From: Heterobilharzia americana
Lineage: Eukaryota; Platyhelminthes; Trematoda; Strigeidida; Schistosomatidae
Assembly (NCBI GenBank): GCA_944470555.2
Contig: OX104134.1
Location: forward strand, 67,946,678 to 68,010,677
Direction of reading: 5' to 3'
DNA length: 64,000 nt
Shown here: in pieces, positions 58,835 through 64,000 of the stretch
Layout of the letters: the number at the start of each line of letters is the position of its first letter
How positions within the stretch are numbered: position 1 is the first letter of the stretch
Notes under the pieces: model-generated
What the model saw: the letters and a program-made list of their open reading frames with translations, nothing else
Databases searched by the model: none
Told to the model about the DNA's origin: nothing
Program-made: the position numbers and the translations under genes

Positions 58835-61436
58835 ACCTCGCCTGGTTAACTAGTTCACTAGTTACTAGCCGGTCCTAAGCCAGGGTAAAGAGGAAAGGTT
58901 GGGCATAGGGCTGGCAACCCTATCCCCTAAAACAAATCTAACCGCTAAAGAAACTTCAAAGCACAAACAAAATATAAAAAATGAAGACAAACTTATTCCT
59001 CGCTGGAATCGGAGAGGCGAAATGACGTCAGTTGGTGAGAGCCTTCGGGAAGCCAATTGGCCGATGTGTCTTCTCTCGATGAAAGCGAAAGTAAACGTGG
59101 GGACATGGAATATCCGCACCATGTTTGAACCCAGCAACGCAGCCCAGATCGCAAACGAGATGAGGAGATATCATACTGAAGTGCTTGGAATTTGCGAAAG
59201 TAGATGGAATGGAAGTGGACTCAACAAACTCTTGACTCTACTTCGATATTGTCACCCAGACAACAACCATGAGCACACTGAGTTGTGCAGTGGCTATCAT
59301 GATGTCCCCAAGAGCATCAAAGACTCTCATGCAGTGGGAACCAATCTCCTCTACGATCAGGATAATGACAGCAAAGTTCAACTCAAAAGGATGGAAAGTC
59401 ACAATCATAAAATGCTACGCCACGCACCTAAAAATAATGCAGAGCAAGAGAAAAAGGAGGAATTCTACAGGCAACTTCAATCAACACTAGACAAGACCTC
59501 AGTTGGCGATATCAGAATTCTAATGGGCCACATGAATGCTAAACCGGGAGCGGACAACACAGGAAGGGAACAAACCATGGGTCGAGAAGCGCTCGGTGAG
59601 GTGATGAACGAGAATGGAGAATTGTTTGCAGAATTCTGTGTATTCAACGATTTGGTGATTGGAGTCAGGTACTGTGTTCAAGCACAAGGATATCCACAAA
59701 GCAACATGGATTTCACCAGACACCAGGACACACTACACTAAAAATCAGATCGACTTTATCTCAATGTGAAGAAAGTGGAGACGCAGCCTACTTGACGCAA
59801 GGCCAAGAAGAGGAGCAGGTGTAGGTTCAAACCACTCACTTCACTATCTAGTGCAAGTAACCTACCTTCCAAATCAAGTTGAAAGCCTTCGAAGAAGAAG
59901 CTGGTGATAGACCACAGTTCAAGTTGAACAACCACCCAGAAAAGAAACTGAACTGAAGGGCGAAACTACAAAGGACATCTTCACATCAGCCAGCCATCAA
60001 GATAAAATGGGAGACATTGAGCAACATGCCTGAAGGAATCTGCGTGAAAGAACACTGGAAGTCTTTGAAAGCTATGTGGAAAGAAACCTGCACAGCCGTA
60101 TTAGGAAGGAAGAAGAAAGAAGATAAGGAATGGATCTTGATGGATACATGAAAGCTGACAGAGGAGGGAGTGGAGGATTGTGAGGCAGAAGATAAACCAG
60201 TGCAAGGATGCACAAGGAGAAGAGGAACTGAGTACAATGTATAAAGCACTGGACAAAGAAGTGAAGGAGAGTGCGCGCAACGACAAAAGACACTTCCACG
60301 ACACATGGCAAGTGAAGCGGATAGGCTGCAGGTAAGAGAGATATGACAACATTGTATCAAATAACCAGGTTACTATCTGGGAAGAGATCAACGCCGATGA
60401 AACCAATAAAAGATGATGAAGGAAATATGATTATCAGAGAAGAGAAACAAAGGAAACGATGGGCCGGCCACTTCAAGAAGCTCTTGAATCGACCACCACC
60501 ACTTCGTCCAGAAATACCACCTGCAGCCGCTGAACTACAAGTGAACATAAATCCCCCAACAGAAGTGGGAGTCCTGAACGCCATGAAGCTACTGAAATGT
60601 GGGAAAGCAGCAGGACCAGATGGAATCCCGCCACAAGCACTGAAAACAGACACAGATACAACAGCATCGGACATGCTCACACCACTATTGCAGAAGGTGT
60701 GGAAGGAAGGGAAGGTACCTGCAGACTGGAAGAAGGTCTGCCTTGTCAAACTCCTGAAGAAGTGACACCTAATTCTTCGCAATAACTAGCGTGGAATTAC
60801 GCTTTTCTCCACCCCAAGCAAAATATTAGGCCGCATCATCTTGGAAGGACTAAAGGATGCACTGAATTCAAAACTACGACCCGAACAGGCAGGCTTCAGG
60901 CAGTACAAACCATGTGCGGACCAAATTGCAACGCTTCGCATCATCATAGAACAGAGTATAGAATGGTAGTCAACCCTCTACCTCAACTTCATCGACTTTG
61001 AGAGGGCCTCTGACAGCGTCGACCGAGAGGTAATTTGGAAGCCGCTTCACTACTACGAAATACCGCAAACCTTTATCAATCTCATTCAACAACTATATGA
61101 AGATGTCACATGCCAAGTAATTCACAATGGGAAGCTCAGTGATGCTTTTGAAGTAAAGACAGGAGTGAAACAAGGCTGTCTACTATCACCCATTATATGC
61201 TTGATTGTGGTCGACTGGATCATGCAACAAACAGTGGGGAGCGAGAAGAGAGGGGAATACGCTGGCTGGACCGCGGAAAAGAACCTAGAAGACTTGGATT
61301 TCACCGATGACTTGTGTCTGATGTCACACAAACTTGAAGGTCTACAGGCGAAAACTAACAAGTTTGCAGAAGAGGCAGCGAAGACGGGACTTCAAGTGAA
61401 TATAGAGAAGACAGGGGTGATGAAGATACGCAACCA
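58835..61436 (+). pseudogene. RTE-B copy, 3'-truncated, inside an SR2-like element
   Basis: Full 5' end (ACCTCGCCTGG) and the same coding breaks as the copy at 27169. Its first open piece (58899-59741, 280 codons) continues upstream of the usual ATG because the leader stop is lost. TWNIRT, ICESRWNGSG and MGHMNAK are present, then GKAAGPDGIPP (60600) and KQGCLLSP with FTDD (61165-61320). It stops in the coding region just after LQVNIEKTGVMKI, where other copies continue with a Gln-rich tract. No tail and no TSD were found, so the 3' end was probably lost by deletion or recombination. Confidence 0.85.
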
Positions 61437-62120
61437 GCAACCACTCATCTGGAAGAAGCTTGATGCCATTTCCAGCGTCCTATAAAACAGCGTTGAAGAT
61501 CGTTGCCGACTTTCAAACAGTGGTTATAAAGAGCCATTGGATATCAGCAGCTTCTGAATCGATGGATGCGTGTGAACGCATCCCTGTAGGCTCGGAGTAC
61601 AATGAGTAGCGGATGCAACTCGAATGTAAACTGACAAAAAGTTTGCGCAATGGCCACGAACAGTGGTGGGCGACAGAGGCTAAAGAGATGGAAAAGGTGG
61701 CGGCAATGGGCAACAGCAGACAATCATTTAGACTGATTAAGGAGACTAGGGTGAAAAGGTCGACAACGGTTAGTGAGACCATCGCGGAGAAGGACGGGTC
61801 TTCGATTCACTCACAGGGAAGACGACTAGAATGATAAGCAGAACACTTCGAGGGACTGTTCAACTAGCCTCCAGCTTCCGTTGCGTTGCCCGCTATCCAG
61901 TTGGATCCTGATGGGGCACTGAGACGGGTCCTCCAACACTCGGAGAAGTTGAGAAAGTGTTAGGTAAGTTGAAAGGGGGAAGGGCAGCGAGACCGGACGG
62001 ACTAGTTGCTGAGGTGTAGAAAGTCGGTGACAGAGTGCCTTTGGTCAAGTTAACCAAACTGTTAGCTAGTGTGTGGGAGTCAAGTGTAGTAATATCTACA
62101 CTTCGATTGGGGGGTTTTAT
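61437..62120 (+). pseudogene. SR2-like RTE, linker and start of RT domain
   Basis: Frames read W-W-A-T-E-A-K-E-M-E-K near 61660 and S-R-Q-S-F-R-L-I-K-E-T near 61725 (open 61613-61834). Then come T-G-P-P-T-L-G-E-V-E-K-V-L near 61930 and A-A-R-P-D-G near 61990, where the usual GPDG has Arg. This is the central part of the same type of element as 57506-58834. It contains stops and frameshifts and ends before the catalytic RT motifs. Confidence 0.7.
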
Positions 62121-62284
62121 GGCAGTGTCACACTAAAAAAGATAAAGAGTAAGTACATCACCTTGTCGGACGCTCTTCGCTCGAACACCAGTGGGCATGC
62201 TATGGCCTGTGATGAGATGTTGGGTGAGCTGTGTGTGTCGAGTGGTGTCTGTCAACGATGCCCACTCTCCAGGTTCCTACTCAG

Positions 62285-63200
62285 TTTTGTAAATAAACAA
62301 ATAAATAAAATTTTTATCCTCACATTTGTGATTTAACATTAGAGAAGCCAGTTTATAGGCATCATCACACTGATATATGTTGAGGGACTCACAAGATTTT
62401 ACGGGTCCTGGATAGTAGAAAGGAAGGTCGTTTAGCTGCATCAAAAACGGCGGACAGCGGTTATGAGACAAAGAAAATACCACTTTCATCATATGCAGAG
62501 CGTCAAAGTGAAGAAAATAAAAATTCCCATTCCCATATAATGGATTTACCATGACAGGTACCAGTTCACAAGCACCGCAAATCTAATTTTTGAAAGTTTA
62601 CAGAACGGTATTTTGAATTATATAACTCGCATGCCAAGTTATCTATGTGTATAACCTGATTAAAGGTTGCTGCAAATCAAGAGACGGGCATTGATTTCCA
62701 TCTGCCATTACACAGGTAGGTTCTACTATCGACAACAAAGACGTACAGTGTTCGAAGTTTGAGTTATAACCAGCCGGCGTTGTTTGTCCATTTGCATAGT
62801 TTCTTATTTAGTAATACGAACATGCATTCACTAGAAACTTCTTCAGTCTTTAGCCTGCTAACCATGAAGGACCTATTTATAAGATCTGGAGTATCAGTAA
62901 GTGTCCTCAGTTATATAACCAAGGTGAGTGTCTAAATCAATGCATTTTCAGTTCACCTTACTATGTTTAAAGACTTTATACATTAATTCCACTGGGAACG
63001 CTTGTGGTAGTAGATGGAAATAGACGTTGAAACGGTTAATAGTCCTAGTGGCAGCAGTTACACGTAGACTTCAGGCGTCGTTCACAATAGAGTAGGTAGC
63101 ATCATTCGGGGAGTGTGTCTGGTACATAGTAATTTTTGCTTCAAAGATCACTTGATACGGAGTACTAGAGAACATGTGTTGTGGAACTACTGCAGGTGAG
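62285..63200 (-). mobile_element. CR1-like 3' region, second diverged copy
   Basis: It follows 55224-56110 in the same orientation. It begins with an AAATAAATAAA-type tail, and shared blocks include GTTCGAAGTTTGAGTT/GTTCAAAGTTTGCGTT, ATCTGGAGTATCA and GAGTACTAGA. Moderate identity, no intact ORF. Confidence 0.55.
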
Positions 63201-63765
63201 AGCCCGCGGTGACTTCGTAACTTGCGTTACATCTACACGTGATCTGTTGTACTATAAGTTTGACGTTACCAGCCGTTCGATATAGTACTTTTGAGCACCA
63301 AAAGTTACGTTGCTTCTACATAACGTGGTATTTTATGTCGGTAATTTCCGCGGCTTATTAGATCTGTCCGTACAAAAGAGAGACTCGGGGCATATTTTGC
63401 GTCTTTTTTTCAGAAACTCAACTTTATGAGCATCATATGCCTATTGTGGAACGTTAAAGAGACACTCATTTTGATATACACAGCGGAATCCAAGAAACTA
63501 CTGAGAAAACAAGGACACCAAAACGAGGACTAACTTAAAGAAAAGTTGTTTGTCTGTAACACTCAGTTTGGTTACTAACCAACGCTGTTAGCTTCGAGAC
63601 ATAATAGTTTCGCAAAATACGTTACCTGAATTGTGAAGAAGAACTTGCTAGTAACTGCCATATTTGATACATAAGTCATTGCTAAACCTTCTGTGACTGC
63701 TGGTTATTTTACTTGTTCTTCGGTACTGACGAACCCAGTAAACGTGTAGCTACTACTGCTTTACC
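63201..63765. other. Probable leader of the following ORF; otherwise unassigned
   Basis: No coding motif. It directly precedes an ATG-initiated frame at 63766. Confidence 0.4.
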
Positions 63766-64000
63766 ATGGTCCAGCCTAACAAACGTATATGTGCTGTACA
63801 TACACGTAAACCTAGCCCTAGCATCTCAACTAAAAGGGCACGTTCACTAAGTGGTTAGGCATCAAGCGCTAAAAGAGGTCCTGAGGCTAAGGTAGCTGAT
63901 CTCATACCGGAGCTATATAACATTTCGCGTAAAATCAAGGAGGATTTGCTAACTCTTCAGAAGTCACTGCAAGACATGAAGGCCAAGCCCAAAGTTTTCC
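63766..64000 (+). pseudogene. Start of a LINE ORF1-like frame, cut by the window edge
   Basis: An ATG at 63766 opens a basic, Ser/Pro-rich N-terminus, interrupted by TAG at 63856 (codon 31). The same frame then continues open to the window end, with a helical, Lys/Leu-rich segment (KIKEDLLTLQKSLQDMKAK) that could form a coiled coil. Position and composition suit a CR1-type ORF1. A host gene cannot be excluded because the 3' part is outside the window. Confidence 0.4.

Overview
The window is AT-rich, repeat-dense animal DNA. It most likely comes from a blood fluke (Schistosoma) or a close trematode. The grounds are the mix of retroelements: RTE-clade LINEs with a 3' (TAA)n tail, a second RTE-like family resembling SR2, CR1-like LINEs, Penelope-like elements (PLE) and a tRNA-like SINE, together with one gene that has introns of about 32 and 36 nt, as seen near the 5' ends of schistosome genes. 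The species cannot be named from this sequence. There are no bacterial operons, rRNA genes or CRISPR arrays.

Layout. 1-6.6 kb: Penelope-like fragments in direct orientation; the GIY-YIG motif of the first is split by an intact RTE (RTE-A copy 1, 985-aa ORF, minus strand). 6.6-9.1 kb: mostly unassigned sequence ending in another PLE fragment. 9.1-22.5 kb: left arm of a large inverted repeat, holding a PLE fragment, a 76-bp RTE 3' stub, a tRNA-like SINE, a 148-bp hairpin element, a second intact RTE (RTE-A copy 2, 989 aa), an SR2-like 3' fragment and a frame-broken RTE (RTE-B). 22.5-33.15 kb: spacer with the rest of that RTE-B, unassigned sequence, another RTE-B with target-site duplication (TSD), and a long (TA)n tract. 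33.15-45.8 kb: right arm, bounded on both sides by RTE-B pieces. 45.8-49 kb: small repeats and the only convincing host gene (minus strand, at least three exons, unknown function). 49-53.6 kb: dead CR1-like LINE. 53.6-64 kb: 3' ends of another CR1-like family, an SR2-like element interrupted by RTE-B, and at the window edge the start of what looks like a LINE ORF1.

The main result is the history of the inverted repeat. The right block (33159-45801) is flanked by a 9-bp TSD and reads as RTE-B, unique sequence, RTE-B. Its ends carry private variants, while its interior matches the left locus. This is what is expected if a circular, or otherwise head-to-tail joined, copy of left-locus DNA (9131 to 23305, before RTE-A copy 2 arrived) entered a 5'-truncated RTE-B by homologous recombination. 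RTE-A copy 2 later inserted into the left arm only; the right arm keeps the empty target. RTE-A is the probable enzyme source for RTE-B and for the tiny 3'-end stubs.
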